DNA from: Verrucomicrobiota bacterium
GTDB lineage: Bacteria; Verrucomicrobiota; Verrucomicrobiia; Chthoniobacterales; UBA10450
DNA: 8,934 nt
Assembly (NCBI GenBank): GCA_003218785.1
Contig: QHOM01000163.1
Location: 1 to 8,934, forward strand
Direction of reading: 5' to 3'
Shown: piece by piece, positions 1 through 5,308 of the stretch
Position numbering within the stretch: the stretch's first letter is position 1
Layout of the letters: every line of letters begins with the position of its first letter
The notes under the pieces: model-generated
Told to the model about the DNA's origin: nothing
The model's database searches: none
The model's input: the letters and a program-made list of their open reading frames with translations, nothing else
Program-made: the position numbers and the translations under genes

Positions 1-1114
1 CGATTTGCGACGCAGGGTGGCTCATCTCAACTTGCGCACTCACCTTCTGCAATCCCGCAGTAAGCGTTTCAATTTGCTTTTGCTGCTCCGCAAGCTTGGA
101 CTCAAAGTCCTTCGTTAGCTGCTCAACTTTGCGATGTTCTTTAAGGAACTCGTTGAGCAACATCGCGTTCACCGCGTCATAGCGGACGGTGTAAGGCTTG
201 CCTTCGTCGTCGCGCGCGACCAGATCGGGGTTTACCTTTTCCACCTCCTCAGCCACGAGGCCGAATTGGGAAACGCCTTTAGGATCCACGTCCGGTTTGT
301 ACTCGAAGGTCACCGGTCGCAGTGCCAGCAATATGTCGCTTGCGTCGCCCATCGTTTGAATGTTTTGCTTGAAACGCCGCGAGGAAGGTGCCACGCCAAG
401 TTGACCGCTGCTATTAACAACAACGGCCGTGCCCGTAACGGTCGCGCCGCTGATGCCTGCGATAAAAGTGGCATCCTGCGTTCCTTGCTCGCCGATACGG
501 ATTGTCTCGTGCTCGCCAGCCACACCTCGGTTGCCGATCTCAATGTTCTCATCGCCCGTGGTGAGCTTAGCGCCCGCATTATTGCCCAAAGCGATGTTGG
601 AGTTGCCGCTTGTATTGTGACCGAGCGCGTTCTGACCGGCGGCCGTGTTGGTGCGGCCGGTTGTGTTGCTAACGAGCGCGTCAACACCGGTGGCCGTATT
701 GTTGTTCCCGGTACTGTTGAGCTGCAACGCCGACACGCCGGTGGCAGTATTGTTGTTGCCGGTCGTATTGAAGTTAAGCGACGCCGAGCCGGTGGCTGTG
801 TTGGAGGTGCCGGTGGTGTTGCCATAGAGCGCTCCGACTCCGGTACCCGTGTTGTTAGAGCCAGTGGTGTTGGTAAAGAGCGCATGAGAACCGAAAGCGG
901 TGTTATAACTGCCACTGTTACTGATCAGCGCATCATCACCCTGGACGGTGTTGTGGACATCATAGCAGGTATCCTGGCACACCGCGCGAGCCGATATTGG
1001 CGCCGTGACCCAGGTGCCCGCCGTCATCATGAGAAGCCCGCCCCGCAACCACCTCTTACTCCACTTCGCAGTCACAGGAGCTGATTTTGTTCCTCGATTC
1101 AATTGCTTTTTCAT
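1..1114 (-). CDS. Secreted YadA-like head-repeat protein with C-terminal peptidase S74 chaperone domain (3' end outside window)
   Basis: The ATG at 1114-1112 follows an AAAGGAA ribosome-binding site by 8 nt, and 371 codons are visible before the left edge. Judging from the paralog at 1620-2120, only a few codons are missing. Residues 1-44 look like a long Sec signal peptide: a basic start, the hydrophobic stretch GGLLMMTAGTWVTAP, and a possible A-R-A cleavage site before V45. Residues 55-189 are degenerate 17-residue repeats of the type NTATGVSALQLNSTGNN, resembling YadA/trimeric-adhesin heads. From about residue 220 comes a peptidase S74 (intramolecular chaperone) domain with FGLVAEEVEKVNPDLVARD and the Ser-Lys spacing of the family (S244, K249). 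A predicted coiled coil follows. In characterised phage proteins this domain drives trimer folding and then cuts itself off. Here a secreted, probably trimeric surface fibre is inferred. The substrate or ligand is unknown. Confidence 0.85.
   Translation of the reverse strand, partial: MKKQLNRGTKSAPVTAKWSKRWLRGGLLMMTAGTWVTAPISARAVCQDTCYDVHNTVQGDDALISNSGSYNTAFGSHALFTNTTGSNNTGTGVGALYGNTTGTSNTATGSASLNFNTTGNNNTATGVSALQLNSTGNNNTATGVDALVSNTTGRTNTAAGQNALGHNTSGNSNIALGNNAGAKLTTGDENIEIGNRGVAGEHETIRIGEQGTQDATFIAGISGATVTGTAVVVNSSGQLGVAPSSRRFKQNIQTMGDASDILLALRPVTFEYKPDVDPKGVSQFGLVAEEVEKVNPDLVARDDEGKPYTVRYDAVNAMLLNEFLKEHRKVEQLTKDFESKLAEQQKQIETLTAGLQKVSAQVEMSHPASQI
548..904 (-). repeat. Seven tandem 51-bp coding repeats (17-residue YadA-like head units)
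   Basis: Seven consecutive 17-residue units (residues 71-189 of the secreted S74 protein) share the pattern N-T-A-x-G-x-x-A-L-x-x-N-T-T-G-x-x. A 16-residue degenerate unit precedes them and a partial unit starting NIEIG follows. At DNA level each unit is 51 bp with drifted third positions, so the array is old rather than freshly amplified. Such repeats form stacked beta-roll turns in trimeric adhesin heads. The last two units lose the A-L and NTTG positions, marking the transition to the stalk or chaperone region. Confidence 0.8.
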
Positions 1115-1233
1115 AACTGTTGTTCCTTTCGTCTGGCCATTGTGATTACCATGTTTGAACTCTGAATGAGGCGGGGATGCTCCCCAGACGAAAAAGCTTC
1201 TCCACCGGATTCAGGCCTTGGTTTCTATACGTT

Positions 1234-1260
1234 TTGCCAAAAACCTCGCCAGCTTGGCAA
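1234..1260. repeat. Inverted repeat TTGCCAA-N13-TTGGCAA
   Basis: Perfect 7-bp arms at 1234-1240 and 1254-1260 lie in the 195-nt gap between gene A (stop at 1310) and the secreted S74 gene (start at 1114), both on the minus strand. No T-run follows on either strand, so it is not a convincing intrinsic terminator. Its place about 120 nt upstream of the S74 start would suit an operator or a processing hairpin, but nothing proves either. Apart from this repeat I see no strong promoter in the gap. Confidence 0.35.
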
Positions 1261-1309
1261 GAACAAAATTGTGATGTAGGTGGCCGATTCGGGCGGTGCG
1301 TTACAGCTT

Positions 1310-1567
1310 TCAGTCTGCTTCGCTGAACGCGATGATGCGCTCGATTTGACCGTTTGAATCGAGAACCCGAATCTCGCCAGAGCGAAAGCATGCGCGGCAA
1401 GTGGCGTAGTCATTCGCCTGCTCTTGATCTAAGAACACAGGCTCGACGCCGGACGCTTCAAAGACTGTCCAGCCCCAGCGATGCGGTCTGATTTCGATGA
1501 TTGTCCGCTCGCGTCCGCGAACAGTCCGCGGACGAACAGCGGACGCCGCTTGTCCGTCCGTCCACAC
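1310..1567 (-). CDS. Small DUF2188-like hypothetical protein (gene A)
   Basis: This 85-codon frame is a clear paralog of the protein at 3188-3544. The shared core runs from IEIRPHRWGW to GEIRVLDSNGQIERI, including VFEA(S/P)GVEPVF and a conserved SGEIR. The pattern (Trp in the first strand, an alternating helix with Tyr-Ala, then G-E-I-R and S-N-G) resembles the small alpha/beta DUF2188 family. That match is by eye only and the function is unknown. The first 20 residues have no counterpart in the paralog and come from a GTCC/GGAC repeat cluster. The only in-frame start is a GTG at 1567, because the codon aligned to the paralog's ATG is CGG. The gene either uses that GTG without a visible ribosome-binding site or has lost its start and is decaying. 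It contains no membrane segment or signal peptide. Confidence 0.5.
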   Translation of the reverse strand: MWTDGQAASAVRPRTVRGRERTIIEIRPHRWGWTVFEASGVEPVFLDQEQANDYATCRACFRSGEIRVLDSNGQIERIIAFSEAD

Positions 1568-1593
1568 TAGGGAAATGAGCGGACGGACGGCAA
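1502..1593. repeat. Cluster of GTCCG/CGGAC inverted repeats
   Basis: About nine copies of GTCCG or its complement CGGAC occur within 92 nt. They build three nested or adjacent dyads: 8-bp arms GCGTCCGC (1511-1518) and GCGGACGC (1539-1546); a perfect 10-bp palindrome GTCCGCGGAC (1524-1533) between them; and TTGTCCGTCCGTCC (1550-1563) facing GGACGGACGGCAA (1581-1593) across a 17-nt loop, with one unpaired base. The cluster covers the 5' end of gene A and the gap to the S74 remnant. It could be an extragenic palindromic element, an operator array, or a terminator-like structure downstream of the minus-strand S74 remnant. Confidence 0.6.
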
Positions 1594-1619
1594 ATAAGGC
1601 GATGGTTGGACGCGCTGTT

Positions 1620-2120
1620 TTACTGATTGTTGAGAACAGTTCGCGACGCAGGGCGGCTCATCTCGACTTCCGTGCTCACTTTCTGCAAGCCCGCAGTTAG
1701 CTTTTCAACCTGTTTCTCCAGCTCCTGCACCTTGCGATGCTCCTTTAGGAACTCGTTGAGCAACATCGCGTTCACCGCCTCGTAGCGCACCGTGTAAGCT
1801 TTTCCGTTAGCGTCGCGGGCCACCAGATCGGGATTCACCTTTTCCACGTCCTCGGCCACGAGGCCAAATTGCGGGATGCCGTCAGGGTCAAGCTCGTGCT
1901 TATAGCGGAAGGTCACCGGTTCAAGCGCCAAGATCGCTTCGCTCGCCTTATCCATCGGCTGGACGTTATCCTTGAAGCGCTCCGACGAGACTACAGTGCC
2001 AAGATGACCGTTGGTGTCTATGATAACGCCAACGCCTCCTGCAACGGTCGCCCCACTAATGCCCCGATATTGCCTTATCGACGCGCTCGCCAAAACACAT
2101 CCGAGAACGATTTGAATCAC
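1620..2120 (-). pseudogene. Headless S74-domain remnant, paralog of the left-edge gene
   Basis: The 166-codon frame matches the C-terminal part of the left-edge protein from GISGATV (residue 20) to the end. It has long identical runs such as VEKVNPDLVARD and AVNAMLLNEFLKEHRKV and the same Ser-Lys spacing (S45, K50). It lacks the signal peptide and all head repeats, and its coiled coil is 11 residues shorter. The only start is a GTG at 2120 without a ribosome-binding site, and the 19 residues before the homology are unrelated to the paralog. Just upstream, a different frame reads F-GERVDKA where the intact copy reads I-GEQGTQDA, suggesting a frameshift and indels at the junction. I read it as a 5'-degraded copy. 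A free-standing S74 protein is possible but less likely. Confidence 0.65.
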
Positions 2121-2182
2121 GAATGTCTTGTACTGTCTTTGAAAACAGCTTGGCGCGATTGACCTTCAGCGTTTTGGCAGAG

Positions 2183-2208
2183 CGGACGTGAAAAGGGAAT
2201 TTCGTCCG
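2183..2208. repeat. Inverted repeat CGGACG-N14-CGTCCG in the 2121-2317 gap
   Basis: Perfect 6-bp arms (2183-2188 and 2203-2208) use the same GGAC/GTCC motif as the cluster at 1502-1593. The repeat lies between the diverging S74 remnant (minus) and the ribbon-helix-helix gene (plus), about 110 nt upstream of the latter. It could be an operator or a stray member of the same repeat family. I see no other feature in this 197-nt gap except the ribosome-binding site at 2306-2310. Confidence 0.3.
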
Positions 2209-2317
2209 TGTAGCGAGCAAAGACGTGCGACCGCGAGCCACTGAATCAATGGTTTCTGGATTTTTTTCAAACTTTTTCGGAACTTCGGCCCGCCGTTCCC
2301 GGAGAAGGAGATGAGAG

Positions 2318-2620
2318 ATGGACAAAATGAATAAATATAAACAAAACAATCACAAGGCTGGCGGTGCTAATCGCCGGGGACGGCGGACTAAGGTTAATTT
2401 CAGAGCAAGAACTGGTCAGTCCGCCCGAACCGTTACTCCACTGGCGAAGACGCCGACCGTTCAAATACTGACGATCAGCAACGTTCCCAGCGATATTTTG
2501 GAGGCGATCGATGAGCTCGCCGCCAGGCAAGATCGCAGTCGTTCAAGTTTCGTCCGGCGCGAGTTGCAACGCACCGTTGCCGAGTACGAGGCGAAGGAAG
2601 CGCTTAGTAAATCGCGATGA
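2318..2620 (+). CDS. Ribbon-helix-helix (CopG/Arc-type) DNA-binding protein
   Basis: The ATG at 2318 has a good AGGAG site (2306-2310) 7 nt upstream, which is rare in this window. The 100-residue product starts with about 45 basic, low-complexity residues rich in Arg and Lys. A canonical ribbon-helix-helix follows: strand VQILTIS (about 48-54), helix A DILEAIDELAARQ (59-71), a turn, then helix B RSSFVRRELQRTVAEYE (75-91). Such dimers bind operator DNA and often serve as antitoxins or autoregulators. No recognisable toxin follows: the next plus-strand frame is a 30-codon ORF overlapping the stop by ATGA. It may therefore be an orphan antitoxin, an accessory-element regulator, or the partner of that tiny ORF. 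Confidence 0.75.
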   Translation: MDKMNKYKQNNHKAGGANRRGRRTKVNFRARTGQSARTVTPLAKTPTVQILTISNVPSDILEAIDELAARQDRSRSSFVRRELQRTVAEYEAKEALSKSR

Positions 2621-2709
2621 AAATCGAGACTTCTGTTTTTTCGCGGATGCGAAGCTGGCTGCGTTTGTTGAATGGAATCGGCGATGATCTGCCGGCAAAA
2701 TCGGCGTGA
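2617..2709 (+). CDS. Possible 30-residue peptide overlapping the RHH gene
   Basis: An ATG at 2617 overlaps the TGA of the ribbon-helix-helix gene (ATGA), the arrangement typical of translational coupling. The frame encodes 30 residues ending at 2709, ten bases before the stop of the converging minus-strand gene. The product has a basic, amphipathic stretch SRMRSWLRLLNGIG and an acidic end. It shows no family I know. It could be a small toxin-like or regulatory peptide, the remnant of a longer partner gene, or chance. Confidence 0.25.
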   Translation: MKIETSVFSRMRSWLRLLNGIGDDLPAKSA

Positions 2710-2718
2710 TTTGGAATC

Positions 2719-3162
2719 TTACACGTCGAGCTCGGGCTTCACCATGAAGCTTTCAAGTTCGACATCATCCGCGAGGGGCCAACCAGTTTTGGGGCTGAGT
2801 ATCATATCGTCCTCGCAGCAATTCACGGAGCTCGCCAGGGCGCGCCAAACAAAATCCTTGACGCTGAATCCCGCAAATCGCGCGGCTCGACGGATGCGCT
2901 TCCGGATTGAAGGCTCTTCGCACAGTGTAACGCCAAACCCGGCAGGCGCTCTCTCTTCATAGAGGCGGTCGCCGCGAACTAACTGCGCGGGCAAGCGGCG
3001 GCGGCTGTAAAGTTCTAGGAATTGCTCGGCCGACATTCCGAATTCGTCTGCGATCGGAATCACTACTTTTCGGCATTCTGAATCCAGGCTCCAGTCAACT
3101 TGGCCGTTCTTTGTTTCGACGACAAATGAGTCCATAGCCTCACTAGACATGTTGGTTTTCAT
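2719..3162 (-). CDS. Hypothetical protein with an RHH/DUF1778-like helix pair
   Basis: This 147-residue soluble protein has an ATG at 3162-3160, 25 nt after the stop of gene B on the same strand, so the two probably form an operon. There is no clear ribosome-binding site at this ATG. The in-frame ATG for M10 has GTGAGG just before it and is an alternative start. Residues 81-113 read VTLCEEPSIRKRIRRAARFAG then FSVKDFVWRALASSV. This strand, basic helix and second helix resemble DUF1778/ribbon-helix-helix antitoxins. The first half has a similar helix around residues 40-55 (EFGMSAEQFLELYSRRR). The C-terminal 35 residues are acidic with a Cys-Cys pair (115-116). Function is unknown, and a DNA-binding or antitoxin-like role is only suggested. 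It converges on the RHH operon with almost no gap. Confidence 0.6.
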   Translation of the reverse strand: MKTNMSSEAMDSFVVETKNGQVDWSLDSECRKVVIPIADEFGMSAEQFLELYSRRRLPAQLVRGDRLYEERAPAGFGVTLCEEPSIRKRIRRAARFAGFSVKDFVWRALASSVNCCEDDMILSPKTGWPLADDVELESFMVKPELDV

Positions 3163-3187
3163 AATTTTAGGGGGTTGATGGTGTGGT

Positions 3188-3544
3188 TCATTGATGTTCT
3201 CCGGGATCTCGGGGGTGAAGTTCTGAGAAATCTTCCGTAAAATCGGGAAATCTCTTTAACGACGCTGAGGCTCTCACGATTCGCGCCTCTTGTAAAGCCA
3301 AATTATTCCACACCCGGGCCGCGCGGAATCTTTCCCTTGAAGGATCTTCCCCTAGTTGATCCAGAGAGATCGTCCGTCCGACAATGCCGTTTGAGCCGAG
3401 AATCCGAATCTCGCCGGAGCGAAAGCTTGCGCGGTTCTGCGCATAATTGATCGCCTGACGTTTCTCTGGGAAAACGGGCTCGACGCCCGGCGCTTCAAAG
3501 ACTTTCCAGCCCCAACAGTGCGGCCTGATTTCAATGACTGTCAT
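3188..3544 (-). CDS. DUF2188-like hypothetical protein, longer paralog (gene B)
   Basis: A 118-residue frame starts at ATG 3544-3542. Its first 60 or so residues match gene A (1310-1567): IEIRPH-WGW-VFEA, GVEPVF, an A-x-x-Y-A helix, and SGEIR-L-SNG. It begins exactly at the shared core (MTVIEIRPH), so this start looks right and shows that the extra N-terminus of gene A is not ancestral. After residue 62 it carries a C-terminal tail absent from gene A: an acidic LDQLGEDPSRERF stretch, a predicted helix (RVWNNLALQEARIVRASASL) and a polar end. No ribosome-binding site is obvious. It lies upstream of the 147-residue gene in a likely two-gene operon, divergent from the HTH ORFs. Function is unknown, and the DUF2188 resemblance is a by-eye call. 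Confidence 0.6.
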   Translation of the reverse strand: MTVIEIRPHCWGWKVFEAPGVEPVFPEKRQAINYAQNRASFRSGEIRILGSNGIVGRTISLDQLGEDPSRERFRAARVWNNLALQEARIVRASASLKRFPDFTEDFSELHPRDPGEHQ

Positions 3545-3595
3545 GACAGCAACTTTTGCGTTTTACTCGAAACGAGCCTACCTGTTCATCCGAAC

Positions 3596-3775
3596 ATGGT
3601 CGAGCTAGATAACGAACAGCGAGGTAATCCCAAGCCAAAGCGCCATAACGCCAACCGCTGCCTGTTTCGCGTTCGGCAGCGAATCATAAACGAACTCGCC
3701 TGGGGCAACTTGATCAGCGAAATCGCTCGCGCAACACGGCGGATGACCGCCTGCATTCACTACTGTGGCCTCTAA
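3596..3775 (+). CDS. Small hypothetical protein with HTH-like segment
   Basis: This 59-codon frame starts at the ATG at 3596. An ATG upstream at 3518 is open but would run through the divergent gene B start, so I prefer 3596. No ribosome-binding site is seen. The product is basic. Its C-terminal part, VRQRIINELAWGNLISEIARATRRMTACIH, looks like a homeodomain-like helix-turn-helix (helix, G-N turn, SEIARATRR, recognition helix). The TAA at 3773 overlaps the GTG start of the next ORF by 11 nt. It may be a genuine small DNA-binding protein or the 5' piece of a broken transposase or phage regulator. Confidence is low because of its size. Confidence 0.35.
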   Translation: MVELDNEQRGNPKPKRHNANRCLFRVRQRIINELAWGNLISEIARATRRMTACIHYCGL

Positions 3776-4124
3776 ATCCATCCGTGACCGCCGATTGAGT
3801 GGAGCGCGCTTACCAGCGGCCAAAAAAGAAACAGCCATTATGTTCTTTGCTGATAACCTGCCCGCCACAAAAGTGGCGAAGATTGTGGGAATCTCCCTGG
3901 ACTCAGCCCGAGCTATCCGTGACCGCGAACAGAAGCAAATCATGAACGTCCGACAAGCTACGCGGCTTGCATACTACTTCCTTTGGGAACAGGACGTCGA
4001 GGCGTACTTCAACAGGGAAGCCGAAAAGGAATATCAGGAGTTGTGGCAAGAAATTCTCAAGAAACAGAAAGCTCTCAATTTATCGCCCGCTCCGGCGAAT
4101 TCTTCGCGACCTCACGCATCCTGA
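3765..4124 (+). CDS. Hypothetical HTH protein
   Basis: A GTG at 3765, overlapping the previous ORF, opens a 119-codon frame, with a stop just upstream in the same frame (3744). An internal ATG at 3840 would give a shorter start but cuts close to the HTH. Residues 26-53 (MFFADNLPATKVAKIVGISLDSARAIRDR) form a plausible helix-turn-helix of the kind seen in resolvases, transposases and small terminase subunits. The rest is charged and helical (EQDVEAYFNREAEKEYQELWQEILKKQKAL), likely a coiled coil, with a disordered tail. There are no membrane segments. Together with its overlapping neighbour it suggests a small regulatory or mobile-element-derived pair. No family is recognised with certainty. Confidence 0.5.
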   Translation: MASKSIRDRRLSGARLPAAKKETAIMFFADNLPATKVAKIVGISLDSARAIRDREQKQIMNVRQATRLAYYFLWEQDVEAYFNREAEKEYQELWQEILKKQKALNLSPAPANSSRPHAS

Positions 4125-4486
4125 GCAGTTACCCACTTCTAACCTATTTATGGAACGATATTGCATAGCCTACGCGTAAAGGGGAGAAGGCCGCGCGGAG
4201 ATCCATCCCATAAAGCGGTAGTGTCAAAGTAGCGGCTCCTCAATCAAAACGATTCCAAGGGGGCTGCACTCCCAGCTGCTCAAGACCAGGGAATGCATTT
4301 GCTGCCCGACTCCACGCACGACAAAAAGGACTGAATTTTTCACGGTCTCTTTCTACGGTCTGACGATTTTTGGCCGCAAAAGCACGCAATTCTGCGTAAC
4401 GCGCTGCAAATGCTGAACTGCCGAATCACCCAGCGTCCTCGACGGTATGCAAAGCGGCGAAACGATGTGCAATTCTTTAGGCTTGA
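4125..4486. other. Gene-free stretch up to the tRNA-Arg fragment
   Basis: These 362 nt hold no frame with convincing protein features on either strand. Short open frames here have no recognisable motifs. No inverted repeat followed by a T-run was seen. I also looked for the missing 3' half of the tRNA-Arg (variable loop, T-arm, returning acceptor stem) and found none by eye. The stretch is probably debris left by insertion or deletion next to the tRNA fragment. Confidence 0.5.
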
Positions 4487-4526
4487 ATCCGTAGTCAGAT
4501 GCTCTATCCAGTTGAGCTACGGGCGC
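4487..4526 (-). pseudogene. Truncated tRNA-Arg (5' half, ACG anticodon)
   Basis: Read on the minus strand, the sequence begins with acceptor strand GCGCCCG. It continues with TA, a D-arm GCTC-AACTGGATA-GAGC, then A, the anticodon stem TCTGA and loop CTACGGA. That is the perfect 5' half of a bacterial tRNA-Arg with anticodon ACG. After GGAT it should continue with the 3' stem strand (TCAGA), T-arm and CGGGCGC. Instead it reads TTCAAGCC and unrelated sequence. The gene is therefore cut immediately after the anticodon loop and cannot give a functional tRNA. Upstream, a TTGACG box (4562-4567) lies 17 nt from a poor -10, possibly the remains of its promoter. Confidence 0.8.
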
Positions 4527-4607
4527 CCGAGAGTCAGCTAATTTGCGGAGGAAGTCGACAGCGTCAAATAAAGGGTCGTTTCGTGTGGAGCGCCAAAGCA
4601 AGTAACA

Positions 4608-5215
4608 CTAGCCTCGTCTCGAATTGCCCCTTACGACGGTCGCTTCGATTTCGACTTCGGCGAGAAATTGTTGCGCGATCGGGGACAGTTTTCCGGCCCA
4701 GGTTGCTCCGACAACGACCGGTGGAAAGCTTGGTAATGGAATCACGCGCACTCCGGGCGGGGGTTTGAAACCGGGTTGCTGTCGATGATTGTGATCGACA
4801 GATCGATTTCTCCCGCCTGCAACAGTCTCTCGGCGTCGGCTCGTGCCGCCTCGTGAAGTTGGAGCCGGAAAATTGGAAAGCGCCCGCGAAGGCGCCGCAA
4901 CAATTCGGGAACATAATCGTGTAGCACAATCGAAGGCGCGGCGATGCGCAATTGCTTCGAGCCGCCGCGGATTCTGCCAGCGACCTTCTCTACGTCGTCG
5001 AAAAACGGTCTGATGAACTCGAATAGCTCGGCGCCAGCGGGAAGAAGGGAAAATGGCCTCCGATTGAATAATTTTGCGCCAAAAGCTTCTTCGAATCTGG
5101 CGATTTGTCCGCTTACGGCCGGCTGCTGAATTCCATATGGCATCTTGCGCACGGCAGCCGCAATGCCGCCATGCTTCGCGACATAATAGAAGAGCTCGAG
5201 GTGATGAATGTTCAT
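4608..5215 (-). pseudogene. LysR-family regulator with internal deletion and frameshift
   Basis: From the ATG at 5215-5213, residues 1-60 form a LysR winged HTH (HHLELFYYVAKHGGIAAAV, then QQPAVSGQIARFEEAFGAKLF). A linker helix follows, and from about residue 88 the start of the effector domain (LRIAAPSIVLHDYVPELL, ending EIDLSITIIDSNP at 148). Nine out-of-frame residues then reach a stop at 4742. In another minus-strand frame, overlapping at about 4770 and ending at 4608, is a typical LysR C-terminus: PPPGVRVIPLPSFPPVVVG, then WAGKLSPIAQQFLAEVE. The two pieces total about 205 residues against about 300 for the family. The middle of the effector domain is therefore gone and the reading frame is broken. 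The truncated protein could still bind DNA but lacks a ligand pocket. It diverges from the DUF2339 gene. Confidence 0.8.
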
Positions 5216-5217
5216 GA

Positions 5218-5230
5218 TCGAATAATTCGA
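5218..5230. promoter_or_regulatory. 13-bp palindrome TCGAATAATTCGA
   Basis: Perfect 6-bp arms flank a single central A, only 2 bp upstream of the LysR pseudogene start. An AT-rich palindrome here would suit an autoregulatory operator. Chance is possible, since the site is short. Confidence 0.35.
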
Positions 5231-5249
5231 TGCTAACCGGCAAATTTAT

Positions 5250-5290
5250 CGATTCACGTAACTGCACCAAACCGTGCATTATGTGAATCG
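5250..5290. promoter_or_regulatory. Nested dyad symmetry upstream of the DUF2339 gene, with possible promoter
   Basis: Perfect 8-bp arms CGATTCAC (5250-5257) and GTGAATCG (5283-5290) enclose perfect 5-bp arms TGCAC (5263-5267) and GTGCA (5274-5278). The two pairs share nearly the same centre (5270). The dyad lies in the 93-bp divergent region, ending 18 bp before the DUF2339 start. A weak promoter overlaps it: TTCACG (5253-5258), an 18-nt spacer, then CATTAT (5277-5282). It may be an operator, perhaps for the ancestral LysR regulator, or a hairpin in the leader. Confidence 0.45.
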
Positions 5291-5308
5291 GTTCGCCCAC
5301 CTTAATTT

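Noticed and set aside
548..904. CRISPR-like periodic array
   Set aside because: The 51-bp period is in frame, encodes YadA-like head units, and has diverged third positions without constant repeats and unique spacers.
134..1084. Long plus-strand open frame (316 codons) and a minus-strand frame at 310-915
   Set aside because: Both lie over the secreted S74 gene in other frames. Their low-complexity Val/Gly/Arg or Pro/Thr/Arg composition reflects the 51-bp coding repeats.
2079..2120. Lipoprotein signal at the start of the S74 remnant (V-L-G-C)
   Set aside because: The stretch before Cys is only seven residues with no positive charge, and the start is a GTG at a degraded junction, so a working lipobox is unlikely.
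3605..3943. Minus-strand frame with a hydrophobic C-terminus
   Set aside because: It is antisense to the HTH ORFs, has no motif, and the plus-strand products show more plausible domain structure.
4353..4526. Group I intron interrupting tRNA-Arg at the anticodon loop
   Set aside because: Some bacterial tRNA-Arg genes carry such introns, but I see no group I core pairings and no 3' exon in the following several hundred bases.
4353..4601. Minus-strand frame encoding the motif PVAQLDRASDYG
   Set aside because: This motif is the well-known false translation of a tRNA-Arg gene. Here it comes from the tRNA fragment at 4487-4526, so the frame is not a protein gene.
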